DNA of 64,000 nt from Linnemannia elongata (Eukaryota; Mortierellomycota; Mortierellomycetes; Mortierellales; Mortierellaceae), in NCBI GenBank assembly GCA_036320915.1, contig JAXBDG010000023.1, positions 558,001 through 622,000 on the forward strand, read 5' to 3'. How positions within the stretch are numbered: the first letter of the stretch is position 1; the number at the start of each line of letters is the position of its first letter. The translations under genes were made by a program, and so were the position numbers. The notes beneath the pieces were generated by a model, which saw only the letters and a list, made by a program, of their open reading frames with translations, had not been told where the DNA came from and ran no database searches. This document shows positions 31,845 to 41,443 of the stretch, in pieces.

Positions 31845-32495
31845 CCCTTAAATAGTGGCACTGAAGAAAAAGAAAAAAAAATGAAAGAGAGAGGAGATGT
31901 TGTTCCTTCGAACAAATCTATAGAACAATGGGCTGAATCTCAGTAGATCGTAGCAACAAGGCTACCCTACTGCTGACAATACCCCGTTCAATTAAAGTCG
32001 TCTGCGACGGATTTATCCTTGACAATATTTGAAATTAACATTAGTGGGAATGTCACAAAGCCTTTCCGCTCTGCAAGATAACCCCACGCTCGTATGATTC
32101 TGGACCATAGGTCTATTCGTATTCAACTAAAAATCGAAAGGCGGTAATCATCGCGTTCTAGCACGGGTTCTGACTTAGAGGCGTTCCGGCATAACCCAAC
32201 GGATGATAGCTTCGGGCTATTGCCTGCTCAGGCAGGCCCAAATACCAATCATCCGAATGAACGGTTCCTCTCGTACCAAGTTCAATTACTATTGCAACAA
32301 CATTTCATCAGTAGGGTAAAACTAACCTGTCTCCCGACGGTCTAAACCCAGCTCACGTTCCCTATTAGCGGGTGAGCAATCCAACGCTTACTGAATTCTG
32401 CCTTAGTATGATAGGGAGAGCCCACATCGAAGAATCAAAAACAATGTTGCTATGAATACTTCGATGCCACAAGCCAGTTCTCCCTGTTGATAAAA
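31845..32495 (-). pseudogene. 28S rRNA 3' fragment, copy D
   Basis: Same extent and orientation as copy B and better preserved. It includes GAACGGTTCCTCTCGTACCA, AACCTGTCTCCCGACGGTCT and the shared CCCTTAAATAGTGGCAC border. It is the first part of the second duplicated block with F-box/LRR gene 2. Confidence 0.9.
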
Positions 32496-33230
32496 TAGAA
32501 ATTGGCAAAGGGAAAAGGTGGTAAAACATCAGTTGAAAAAGAAGCGAAATAGAATGACAATTGGCAGGGCAATTGGTATGTGATCAGTCGACATGCACCT
32601 AAATTTTTCCTTTGCGCAACCATGATTGATCAACTTTCATTTCACTTTTTTTACACCGTACTTCCGCGTTGTGTTACCTCTTCTGGCATTGTTCTCATCC
32701 CTTTCGTTTGTTAGCTGTATACCGTTAAGCTGTAACTCTGAAAAAAGGAAAACTTCACCGAAGATGTTAAGTCGTATGAATTGTATGAACTATAAGTCAT
32801 TTCTGCTGTTTGAGAGCAATTGATCACAGTTTATAGAATGTTCTTCTGAATCGCCTTCATTAACTACCGCGCCTCTACTTACCACGCCTCCGACCCTTCT
32901 GTATACTAATGTAAGTACCCTTCTCTTCTTCTACCATAAAGGGGATCATTGCTTAGCCTTTTCTCTTTTCCCCTAACACCCTTGTCTTTCTCTTCCTTCC
33001 TTCTCTTTCTTATTCCTTCGTCCGCTCTCTCTTTCTCCGTTGCTATTATAATTAGTATTTGTCATTCTCCACACCTTTTCTCATCACTATCATCTTACTC
33101 ATCCTCTTCATTTCGTTCCTTCTTCTTTACCTCCCTCTTCTTCTCATTCCTTCTTCGATATCGCACCTCCTTGTCACCTATCTTCACTCTATTCGTCATC
33201 ATCCTTGTCACGGTCACGTTCTGCAGCGTT
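32496..33230. other. Upstream region of F-box/LRR gene 2 (duplicate of 21996-22745)
   Basis: Near-identical to the region before gene 1, with small deletions; it includes the same polypyrimidine leader and CTGTATACTAATGTAAGTAC element. Confidence 0.6.
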
Positions 33231-34877
33231 ATGACTAAAATGCTCCGGACACATCCCCTCGATCTACATGAGATTCGCTCAATCATTGCCAGCAGCCTTG
33301 GCCTCAAAGATCTCGCGACCTGTGCGCGTGTGAGTCAGGATTGGAACGACTCTTTCGCACCCCCACTCTACAACTCCGTCGTGTTGTCAAAACATAGCCT
33401 CAGCATGGAATGTGTCGAAAGAAATAAGCACCTTATAAGAAGCCTGACGATTTACAGCTCCGCCTATAAACATTCCTCATCGATACCTGCACGAGACAAA
33501 TTAGTTTTTAGTGTCATGGCCAACTCGAAACTAGTCATTCTGAACTTGGGTGGCAACTCGATCGGACCCGACGGAGCTCTGGCGCTGTCTGAGGCACTCA
33601 AGATCAACTCAACCCTTACCATTTTGGACTTGAACTATAACTCGATCGGAGACAATGGTGCTCAGGCTCTATCTGAGGCACTCAAGATCAACGCGACTCT
33701 CACCACTTTGAACTTGTGCAAGAACTCGATCGAAGAAAACGGAGCCCAGGCACTGTCTGAGGCACTCAAGATCAACTCGACTCTGACCACCTTGGGCCTG
33801 TATTGCAACTCGATTGGACCAAACGGAGCCCAGGCGCTGTCTGAGTCACTCAAGACCAACTCAACTCTGATCAGTTTGAGCTTGGGGGGCTTCTCGATCG
33901 GATCCAACGGAGTTCAAGCACTATCTGAGGTACTCAAGATCAACTCAACTCTGACCACGTTGGACTTGGCGGGCTTCCCGATCGGATTCGACGGAGTTCA
34001 GGCGCTCTCTGAGGCGCTCAAGATCAACTCGGCTCTGACAACTTTGGAATTGGGGGACAGCTCGATCGGAGACATCGGAACTCAAGCGCTATCTGAGGCA
34101 CTCAAGATCAACTCGACTCTGACCACTTTGTACTTGTGGGACAACTCGATCGGACCCGACGGAGCTGAGGCGCTGTCTGAGGCACTCAAGATCAACTCGA
34201 CCCTAACCACTTTGGACTTGGGAACCCTAGACACTATGGACGGGGGAGGCAATTCGATCCAAGACTACGGAGCTCACGCGCTATCTGAAGCACTCAAGAC
34301 CAACTCGACCCTGGTTACTTTGGACTTGAGGGGTAACTCGATTGAAGACTACGGAGCCGAGGCACTTTCTGAGGCACTCAAGACCAACTCGACCCTAAGC
34401 ACTTTGGACTTGGGAACCGGAACCACTATTGACGGGGGGGGCAACTCGATCGGACCCAATGGAGCTCAGGCGCTATCTGAAGCACTCAAGATCAACTCGA
34501 CTCTGACCACTTTGAACTTGCGGCACAACCCGATCGGACCCAACGGAGCTCTGGCGCTGTCTGAGGCACTCAAGATCAACTCGACTCTGACCACTTTGAA
34601 CTTGTACAACAACTCGATCGGACCCAACGGAGCTCAGGCGCTATCTGAAGCACTCAAGTTCAACTCGAGCCTGACCATTTTGGACTTGGGAAGGAACTTG
34701 ATCGGAGAAAACGGAGCTCAGGCGCTGTCTGAGGCACTCAAGATCAACTCGAGCCTGACCATTTTGGACTTGGGAAGGAACTTGATCGGAGAAAACGGAG
34801 CTCAGGCGCTGTCTGAGGCACTCAAGATCAACTCAACTCTAACCATTTTGAGCTTGGAATTTAACTCAATCGGATAA
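33231..34877 (+). CDS. F-box / LRR protein 2 (truncated by nonsense codon)
   Basis: 548 residues starting MTKMLRTHPLDLHEI, with F-box-like residues ~8-50 and a 28-residue RNase-inhibitor-type LRR array like gene 1. Two repeats carry 8-10 residue insertions with DGGGNSI (about 34225-34245 and 34425-34440), which gene 1 lacks. The last two complete repeats (34670-34753 and 34754-34837) are a recent exact-looking duplication starting at NSSLTILDLGRNLIGENG. A TAA at 34875 stops the frame mid-repeat, while the same frame stays open and LRR-like to 35033. It could still make a shortened protein. Confidence 0.85.
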   Translation: MTKMLRTHPLDLHEIRSIIASSLGLKDLATCARVSQDWNDSFAPPLYNSVVLSKHSLSMECVERNKHLIRSLTIYSSAYKHSSSIPARDKLVFSVMANSKLVILNLGGNSIGPDGALALSEALKINSTLTILDLNYNSIGDNGAQALSEALKINATLTTLNLCKNSIEENGAQALSEALKINSTLTTLGLYCNSIGPNGAQALSESLKTNSTLISLSLGGFSIGSNGVQALSEVLKINSTLTTLDLAGFPIGFDGVQALSEALKINSALTTLELGDSSIGDIGTQALSEALKINSTLTTLYLWDNSIGPDGAEALSEALKINSTLTTLDLGTLDTMDGGGNSIQDYGAHALSEALKTNSTLVTLDLRGNSIEDYGAEALSEALKTNSTLSTLDLGTGTTIDGGGNSIGPNGAQALSEALKINSTLTTLNLRHNPIGPNGALALSEALKINSTLTTLNLYNNSIGPNGAQALSEALKFNSSLTILDLGRNLIGENGAQALSEALKINSSLTILDLGRNLIGENGAQALSEALKINSTLTILSLEFNSIG

Positions 34878-35033
34878 AACGGAGCTCAGGCGTTGTCTGA
34901 GGTACTTAAGATCAACTGGACTCTGATCACTTTGGACTTGCGAAACAACACGATTGGAGACAACGGAGCTCAGGCGCTATCTGAGGCGCTCAAGATCAAC
35001 TCGACTGTGACCACTATAGGTGTCGTATTTTAG
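34878..35033 (+). pseudogene. Untranslated LRR remainder of F-box/LRR gene 2
   Basis: Continues in the same frame after TAA 34875-34877: NGAQALSEVLKINWTLITLD, then DNGAQALSEALKINSTVTT, and ends at TAG 35031-35033. The single stop is the only lesion. Confidence 0.75.
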
Positions 35034-36687
35034 TGCCTGTCTTCGCCTAAAGTAGAAGGAGAGTATATGTGTATTTTACGGCGATATCAGTAAAGATAAT
35101 TCTTCTTCTCTCTCACTCACTCCTATACACACTTCTGTCTGCTCTTATCTTCTCATTTCGTTTTTTAGCACAATAGACTTTTAGTAAATCTATGACATTG
35201 CTTATTGTGCATTTCACAAAAATATTTGTTTATTAATGCATAATACTGCAACAGTATGAATCGCTAAGAAGTTAAGGTGCCCTCTACAGCATGTGTGCAC
35301 ACGAGAGGCAGACACATCGGTGCAGAGATAATGATAGAGGGAGAGAGAGAGGAAGGGGGAGAGAATAAGCGTGTTTGCTAACGCGACCAATGTGAGATAT
35401 CTGGGTTCAAGCTCACCGTATCCACCTTTTTCTTCTCAAAGTTGTCCCAGGCATATGACCTGCCCTGCATTTTGCACCACTGTTTGCCACAGAAAAAATA
35501 ATCATGCGTTACAGACCAGCGTATAAGGGTATAATGCACCGAAATAACCGTAGAGAAGAAGGTCGCAAATGTAATAGAATCAAGGATGCGGTTGTTCTGC
35601 GAACAAGACAGGGCAAAAGAGTGTATCTTGTTAGAGGGAAGGTGCGGGCAGCAATAAATGGATAGGCGGACGGACGGAAGTAGTTTTGGTGCTATTTCAA
35701 CCCCTTTTCTTTGGCAGTCGGTAATGTGGCATATTCCTCCTGTATTCTATCGATTGAGATCAAGCGTCTGTAAAGATATCTTGTCCAGAAACTCTTCAAC
35801 ATCTTTTCCTCCAGAGTCGACCTGTAATGGAAAAGTAAGGGATGGGGAGGGGAAGGGATGCAATGGACAGAATAAAAAAGCAAAGTGGATAGTGAAGTAG
35901 AGAGAAAATTCTTTAGTATGCAAGAGAAGAGGGAGGCGGTGTATACAGTGAGAAAAAAAAGGAAGGACAAGCGGTCGAAACAGTTTGAATGAAGTGGAGC
36001 AAATGGTATGTGGAAAAAAGATAATCAAGAAACGCACGAGCCAACATAACCCGGTTGACGATTGATAATAATATTCTCGCCGGATGAACAAAGATAAAAG
36101 AGCGCCAACAACCTTCTTCGACTCAGTTGGCGATTGATGGGATCCATCAGGTCGGCTTCATCACCGCGGCCCTTCTTCTCCTCTCGCTCACCCCTCCCCC
36201 ATTTCTCATTTTTTTAGACCAGCAATCATGAGCTCTTCACCGACACATTCATCTAAATAAACAAGTCTCCTTAGCAGCATTGTTTATATTTAGGTGTGAA
36301 GGCGACCCAAAAATACAACCATCAGAAAAGGAAATGATCCCAATTAAAATGTAGGACGAGGTATAGGTTGAGGGTCTTGGTTTTGATCAGTCTCAATGTT
36401 TACACTCGCCAATGCGCATCGGCATCCAACGTTTTTATTGTTATTTTACTTGTTCGCATTGCTATCCTTGTCAGGTGTGTGTCATTCATAACAAAATTCA
36501 ACCATCCATCATCACCCTCTTCAAACAATTTGGTAATATTGCCCAATAAACCTCTGAATAAATAATCGCAACATGAAAAGAGATAGAGATAAAAGCAAAA
36601 AGCGCATGAATGGCGAGCGAGTAAACACAGAAAGGAACGATAACAAACATTGGCCTAATTATTCTCTTGGACTATGCTAGTAGCGAC
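35034..36687. other. Intergenic with one orphan exon
   Basis: Apart from the exon-like segment at 35417-35596, frames on the minus strand at 35700-36090 suggest decayed coding sequence (LEEKMLKSFWTRYLYRR after a CTGCAG acceptor), but no gene could be assembled. Confidence 0.4.
35417..35596 (-). CDS. Orphan exon of an unidentified membrane protein
   Basis: Exactly 60 codons open between an acceptor (TTCGCAG at 35597) and a GTGAGC donor (35416). The product has a hydrophobic segment (ILDSITFATFFSTVISVHYT) followed by a Cys/Trp-containing stretch (WSVTHDYFFCGKQWCKM, YAWDNFEKKK). Neither neighbouring exon was found. The downstream side is replaced by the F-box/LRR block, suggesting a gene broken by that duplication. 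Family unknown. Confidence 0.4.
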
Positions 36688-37858
36688 CTAACTAATATTG
36701 AAAGTGCAGCGGTGACAACGAGTCTCCAAGCATCCCTCGCATCGCAAGCAGTAAACGGGCATAGCCCAACCGCAAACACCACACACCCGTCCATAGGGTT
36801 TCCTACGTTCCCAGTTGTGTTCGTGCTGGTAGTAGTTCCGGAGTACATTCTGTAGGCGATGTCGAGCAGTTCCAGGATCGTCATTTCCAATGCGCTCATC
36901 CAAAATCTGATTCAGTTCCTCCACAGGATAGAGTTCACAGTTGCATGTTCTCCACGTTTTCCGACACGTGTAGCAGAATTCGTTTCGGCACATGCAAGTT
37001 ATGTGAACACATCCCGAAAGACGCTCTACGACTGCTCCGCATCGATTACACACCTTCCAACCATTCTCGGAGATTACTCTTGATGCTGCCACGTCTAGCT
37101 CTGATGCGGGCGGACATGGGTTTTCGATCTCGCACCTGAGGGACTCGTATTTGTTGACATCTCCAGCATCCATCAAGCATGCCTCCACTAACGCACTCGC
37201 AAAAGGTACTTTACAGCATCGTACAGGAATGAATGACCTGTTTGTTAACGCATGACTGTAAAGTGACCGTGCACATTCCTCACAGTATGCATGCCCACAT
37301 GGTGCGTTGTATACCCGCTTGTTGCTGTCGCATGCACAGCAGTCCGCGGTTGTGTCGAAGGTCTGGCGGACTAACTCGAAACGCGCAGTTGCGGCATGGA
37401 GTGAGCTCTCTGCACTGGACTCCCCTCGTTCAACCCGCTCTGAAAGCTCTCGGTCACTCCGGGTAATGTCGTCTTGAAGGCTCATCTCCTCCAGTAGGTT
37501 GTCAGGCACCGCTTCGCATGAAGACAGGCTCTTGGCCAGCCGATAGCTTTGCTCCATCTCCTGCGCCTCTTGAAGCATGTGTTCGATGGCGATTTGAGGG
37601 TCAGAGTCCGGTGAGAGCTTGCCAAGTGCTCCTGTCTCGCGATCATCTGAGATCAACAACACTTGTACGAAGAGAGCATAGAAATAGTCGTCCAGTTCAG
37701 AGACAGTGTCGTTGTTGTTAATCTCATTGACCATTGGATCAATGAGACAAGAGCTTGGTCCACTATTGTTACGTACATTCACGAATTAGCGGTGGCACGA
37801 ATGTTGGGAGTCGTAATATCCGTAAAGTAATGGCAATCCCATCCAATTACCTTGACAT
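36688..37858 (-). CDS. RBR-type (RING-IBR-RING2) E3 ubiquitin ligase
   Basis: An 8-nt first exon (37858-37851, ATGTCAAG) joins through an 88-bp intron to 37762-36688, giving 360 residues starting MSSGPSSCLIDP. Without the intron only GTG or an internal ATG (37734) would be available. RING1 lies at about 143-185 (CCACDSNKRVYNAPCGHAYC). A shortened Cys-rich middle corresponds to the IBR. RING2 at about 241-276 reads CNRCGAVVERLSGCVHITC, with the GC of GCVHITC as the expected thioester-forming cysteine. A last Cys cluster (VCGVCGWAMP; CLRCEGC; CHRC) ends the protein. RBR ligases take ubiquitin from E2 onto their own Cys before substrate transfer. TATATAAA lies 175 bp upstream. Confidence 0.85.
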
Positions 37859-38029
37859 GGCTTCCTCTATGTTAAGGATTTCTGGCTTCTGGCTGCGTGC
37901 TGTGGAGTTCAGTTGTATGTTTTAGATGGCAATGTAGCAGGAAGAGTGAAAAATCTCGCAGCAGGATGAGAACAAGACGAGGATAGAGAAAGAGACGAAG
38001 CAAACAAGGATAGGAAGAATGATGCAAGC

Positions 38030-38037
38030 TATATAAA
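38030..38037 (-). promoter_or_regulatory. TATA box of the RBR ligase gene
   Basis: TTTATATA on the minus strand about 175 bp upstream of ATG 37858. Confidence 0.45.
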
Positions 38038-38339
38038 TGTTCAGTAAGTTACTAATACTTGGGTCGAGTAATAATCATTTTCCTTGCATCGTCATCATTA
38101 CGCAAGTGCCCTGATCAAAATAGGCTCGAGCGTTGGCCCTTTTCATGTGGGCCATCAAAACGTGGCGCAAGGACCACCTACTTTTCTCGTTGCCTATCTC
38201 ACCCTTGTACTTTCAAGCATCATCATGGACAAAAAAAAATTCATGCGCATTATCTCCTTTCTTTTTCACATGTTGCTATCTGCTATCTCACGTGTATGGA
38301 CTCATCTCGTCCCTTTATGTTTCATTGGCGTTGGTATTT
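38038..38339. other. Intergenic, probably Helitron interior
   Basis: No recognisable protein on either strand. It may be decayed helicase sequence upstream of the fragment that starts at about 38340. Confidence 0.3.
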
Positions 38340-38851
38340 CAAGTTGTACTGTAATATTCAGTATCTCAACTCTTTGAACCCCACTGGATTACCTCCCTAA
38401 AAAGCTGGTGCTGAAAGTAGGCATGCCGATCATTCTCCTCCGAAACGTGGATCAAAAATAGGACTGCAATGGAACTCACTTGGTCGTCCGCCGCCTCAAG
38501 CCACGATGCACCATGGCAACAATCCTGACGGGACCTTTTACTACTGGATTGGTCTTCATCCCTCGAGTGCCGATATTAACAACAGACCACAAGTCCCCCC
38601 CGATCATATTCAAGAGACGACAGTCCCCGGTCAGGCTCGCCTTTGCCTTGACGATCAACAAGTCCCAAGGGCAGACCCTCGAAAATGTCAGATTCAATCT
38701 TCCTACTCTTGAATTCACACATGGTCAGCTTTATGTCTCTCTTTCTCGATGCACAGACGAAAAACCCTTTAGGAACATATCATTGATGACAGCATCCCCG
38801 GCCTCGAAGGTACCTACACTAGAAAAGGTTGTCTACAAAAAAGTCCTGTAA
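38340..38851 (+). pseudogene. Helitron RepHel helicase, C-terminal fragment
   Basis: Translation in two frames gives QYLNSLNPTGLPP, then LKVGMPIILLRNVDQK (stop at 38459) and DCNGTHLVVRRLKPRC, IVFKRR-like KRRQSPVRLAFALTINKSQ, GQTLENV and HGQLYVSLSRC. This is the Pif1-like helicase end of Helitron transposases, motifs IV-VI including NKSQGQT. One frameshift near 38398 and the TAG make it non-functional. The final 124 codons are intact to TAA 38851. The plus orientation agrees with a Helitron 3' terminus at 39130. Confidence 0.9.
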
Positions 38852-39103
38852 TCATAATCTACACCATAGAATCGATCAAAAATGCACTTTAACTTTGGAA
38901 GGGTGCATATACTGCACGCGGATTTTTTCTTTTTCATGTTGCCAAGATCATATTTCAGCCTTTTTGCTGGCTCACATTTTTTTTTTTTGAATAATTTTTT
39001 TTCCCATTTTGTAGTCAAAACACATACAAATTGAACAAGGAAAAGCCCCAGCTCGGCAACATGCAACATCTAAACACCAAAGACTGGGAAGGGAGAAAAC
39101 GGT

Positions 39104-39130
39104 CCCGGCGTAGCTGCGGGCACCTGCTAG
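39104..39130 (+). mobile_element. Helitron 3' terminus (hairpin plus CTAG)
   Basis: CCCGGCGTAGCTGCGGG (39104-39120) forms a short GC hairpin. It is followed by CACCTG and the terminal CTAG (39127-39130) and then T, the standard Helitron 3' end. It lies 280 bp after the helicase stop in the same orientation. Confidence 0.75.
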
Positions 39131-39480
39131 TCTCTACTATATTAAAAAAATGTCACGTGAGGGCCTTGGTCCGAGCTATGGCCCCCCTTGGGCAAAGTGC
39201 GCGGAAGAAGAAAGCGTGAGAGCGTAACCCGAACCAAGGGACTATCTTGCCCAAAGTGCCCGTATTTTGTGAGAGCGAAGCCCGAGCTATATGACCTTTG
39301 GCGCCAGTATCCTGTGAGCGCAGCGCGCTGACGGAAGAAGATGAGGGCGTAACCCGAATCGGAGGGTCTATCTTGCGCAAAGCGCCACTATATTATAAGA
39401 GCAACGTCTGGACTATGTGTTCCCTTCCCTGGCGCCGCGTGCGGCAGAAGGGAGGAAGGGCGCAGCAAGCACAACCATCA
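39131..39480 (+). mobile_element. Helitron 5' terminus, abutting the previous element
   Basis: TCTCTACTATATTAAAA (39131-39147) matches the TC-starting 5' end typical of plant and fungal Helitrons. It begins on the base after the preceding CTAG. The following ~330 bp contain diverged direct repeats (GCGTAACCCGAA near 39223 and 39347; CTATCTTGC-CAAAG near 39242 and 39368; GAGCTATRKG near 39172 and 39285). No coding sequence identifies it as autonomous; its 3' end is uncertain. Confidence 0.65.
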
Positions 39481-40619
39481 AAGCAATCTTGCGCGAACAT
39501 TTAAGCAAGCACTCTTTTCCCTGTTGATCTTTTTTTTTCAATTGATGATCATAGCATGTGTTGCATCTTTACCCTTTTCCTTTCCTTCACTCCATATTCC
39601 CCCTTACCTCACTGGCCAACTTTCATGCTCAGGCACGTCCCCGAAAATGTTAAGGCACAAAAGAGGCAATCAACTCTAGAGACGCACAGTGGGGGTTGTT
39701 ATGTGCACAAGAAAAGGCAAGAGCACACGGGCCCGTCGTCGAAAAAATCGAGACTTTAAGAGTGACCATCGAAATGAAAACAGCAGCAGACCCTCTCCTT
39801 TCTTCTCCCCTTCCCTCCCCTCAGCTAACAGGACTGCAGTCTGATGGCACGGGCACCCGAAGGAATTCATGCAAGGGAGGCACGGGCACTCGAAGAGCAC
39901 CCCCGAAGAGTGCCCCCAAAGCGAAGGTGGCCGGACACACAACGCGCACCACTGGACAGGATAACAAACACAAGTGCACAACCAAGTAAGTAAGTAAATA
40001 GTGTGAGCCAGCCAGGTCCAAGAAAAAACAAAAAGCGTCTTATTTAAGCAGACATGACAGCACCCTACTGTGGTATCGTATCGGGGGAAGAGCACGGAAG
40101 ATTTTTCTTTCTTTTCTTTTTTCTTTTTTTCCAGGAACTGAAGAAGCAAAACAGTCACATTAAATCAATTTCAACTTGGGTCAACACCTCACACCCATAA
40201 CACTACATCCCAGAGTCCCAGAGAACCCAAGAGCCTCCAAGAACCCCACTCCCTCTCCCGCCACAGTACCAACGCCAGCACCAACACCAACACCCGTGAC
40301 ATCACCCACGGGTATTGTTGCTTTATTTTTTTTATCTGTCTTTCTTTACAGTCTCCTCTTATCACGTAAGCCGACTATCAACTGCTAGACACTGCACTGC
40401 AACAAGCATTGAGTGTGCCGGGGCCAATGAAACTGGAAGACGATCTCGCAGACCGCATCAACCGGATCGTCATCACCCAGTCGGAGAACGGCAACCTCGG
40501 ATCAGCCAGCACAAGGACTTTTCGACAAGCAATGTTCTCCAATGTCTACCAGCTAACAACACTTCCACAACACCACCCATCAATGGTCGCACCTCACCCA
40601 TCACTCACGCCTGCAACGT
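39481..40619. other. Unassigned sequence, probably within a mobile element
   Basis: Has short basic frames (for example 39624-39759, starting MLRHVPENVKAQKRQ) and a Pro/Thr-rich stretch at 40200-40310. An open stretch at about 40366-40636 includes MKLEDDLADRINRIV. None is identified. Confidence 0.35.
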
Positions 40620-41335
40620 GTAGTAGCACTTGCTGATCAACAAACTCCCATCTGGTCTCTTTCTCAACTCCATCATCCCAGACAGACAGCCCTCTCTGTC
40701 GGATATGTCAAGTGCATATGGAGACGAGCCGCCACCTTCTCTCCAGTTGTCCCAAGAAACTGGAGATTTGGCAAGGCGCGCTATCGAGATACGTGGAAGA
40801 GAGAGTCTGGACGGCGGAATACGTCTGCAGCCTCTTCTTCTCCAGCCCAGACGACATTGTGCCCCGCGACGGTGTCCCACTTTTTCTTTTGCTCGGGGCT
40901 ATTTTGGCCACCGTTTGGAGATACTACTTTGCCTTTGTTCGCGAGAACCAGGCCTTCGAACTTTAGATCGTTCTGGCCGCCGTAGACATGGCTATCACCC
41001 AAGCTCGTGCCCAACTGACTGAGAAACAGCACCAGCGCGAGAAACAACAACCACCTCCCCCCGTCGAATCCCCCCCTGTCGACACCGACCACCTTACCTA
41101 ACCATCTTTGTACTCTATCCTCCTTGTAATTCTATTATGATATGTTTGATTTTCGGTTTTCGGTACACATGTCTATTTCTTAGTTTAAGTGTAATTTTTA
41201 TGCCCTTTTTTGAAACCCATTTATTTTTTATATCTTTTTTGAACGGCGAGGACTGCCTAGTGAAAGGGAGTATTAGTTTACTGCACGCACTACCACTACT
41301 CAATAAATTTCTTAAAAACAAAAAAAAAATCAACT
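40620..41335 (+). mobile_element. LINE retrotransposon 3' end (zf-RVT domain to A-tail), degenerate
   Basis: Frames with one shift give LLINKLPSGLFLNSIIPDRQ and DSPLCRICQVHMETSRHLL followed by CPKKLEIWQ, the zinc-knuckle linker found after LINE reverse transcriptases (C-x2-C, H, C). The frame continues with VWTAEYVCSLFF, LLGAILATVWRYYFAFVREN and AQLTEKQHQREK, interrupted by TAG near 40963, and ends at 41101. An AATAAA at about 41301 and an A-rich end near 41313-41330 mark the 3' terminus. The 5' part is missing, as expected for a truncated LINE copy. Confidence 0.75.
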
Positions 41336-41443
41336 TCTAAACATCTCACGTATGTTGTGCGCGTACACAACAGTTGTGGTGGATACAGTCTTAACTGTAC
41401 TATGGGGGGATACTAGTTTGCAAGCTATACAGTGGCCAGAATG

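Noticed and set aside
35340..35412. tRNA-like B box (GGGTTCAAGCTC)
   Set aside because: No matching acceptor stem, A box or anticodon arm could be folded around it.
39676..40158. 160-residue minus-strand frame
   Set aside because: Cys/Leu/Trp composition without domain signal, in transposon-derived sequence.
41246..41264. Helitron 3' end at GACTGCCTAGT
   Set aside because: Only a 3-bp stem precedes the CTAG and it lies inside the LINE 3' UTR, so it is not a convincing terminus.
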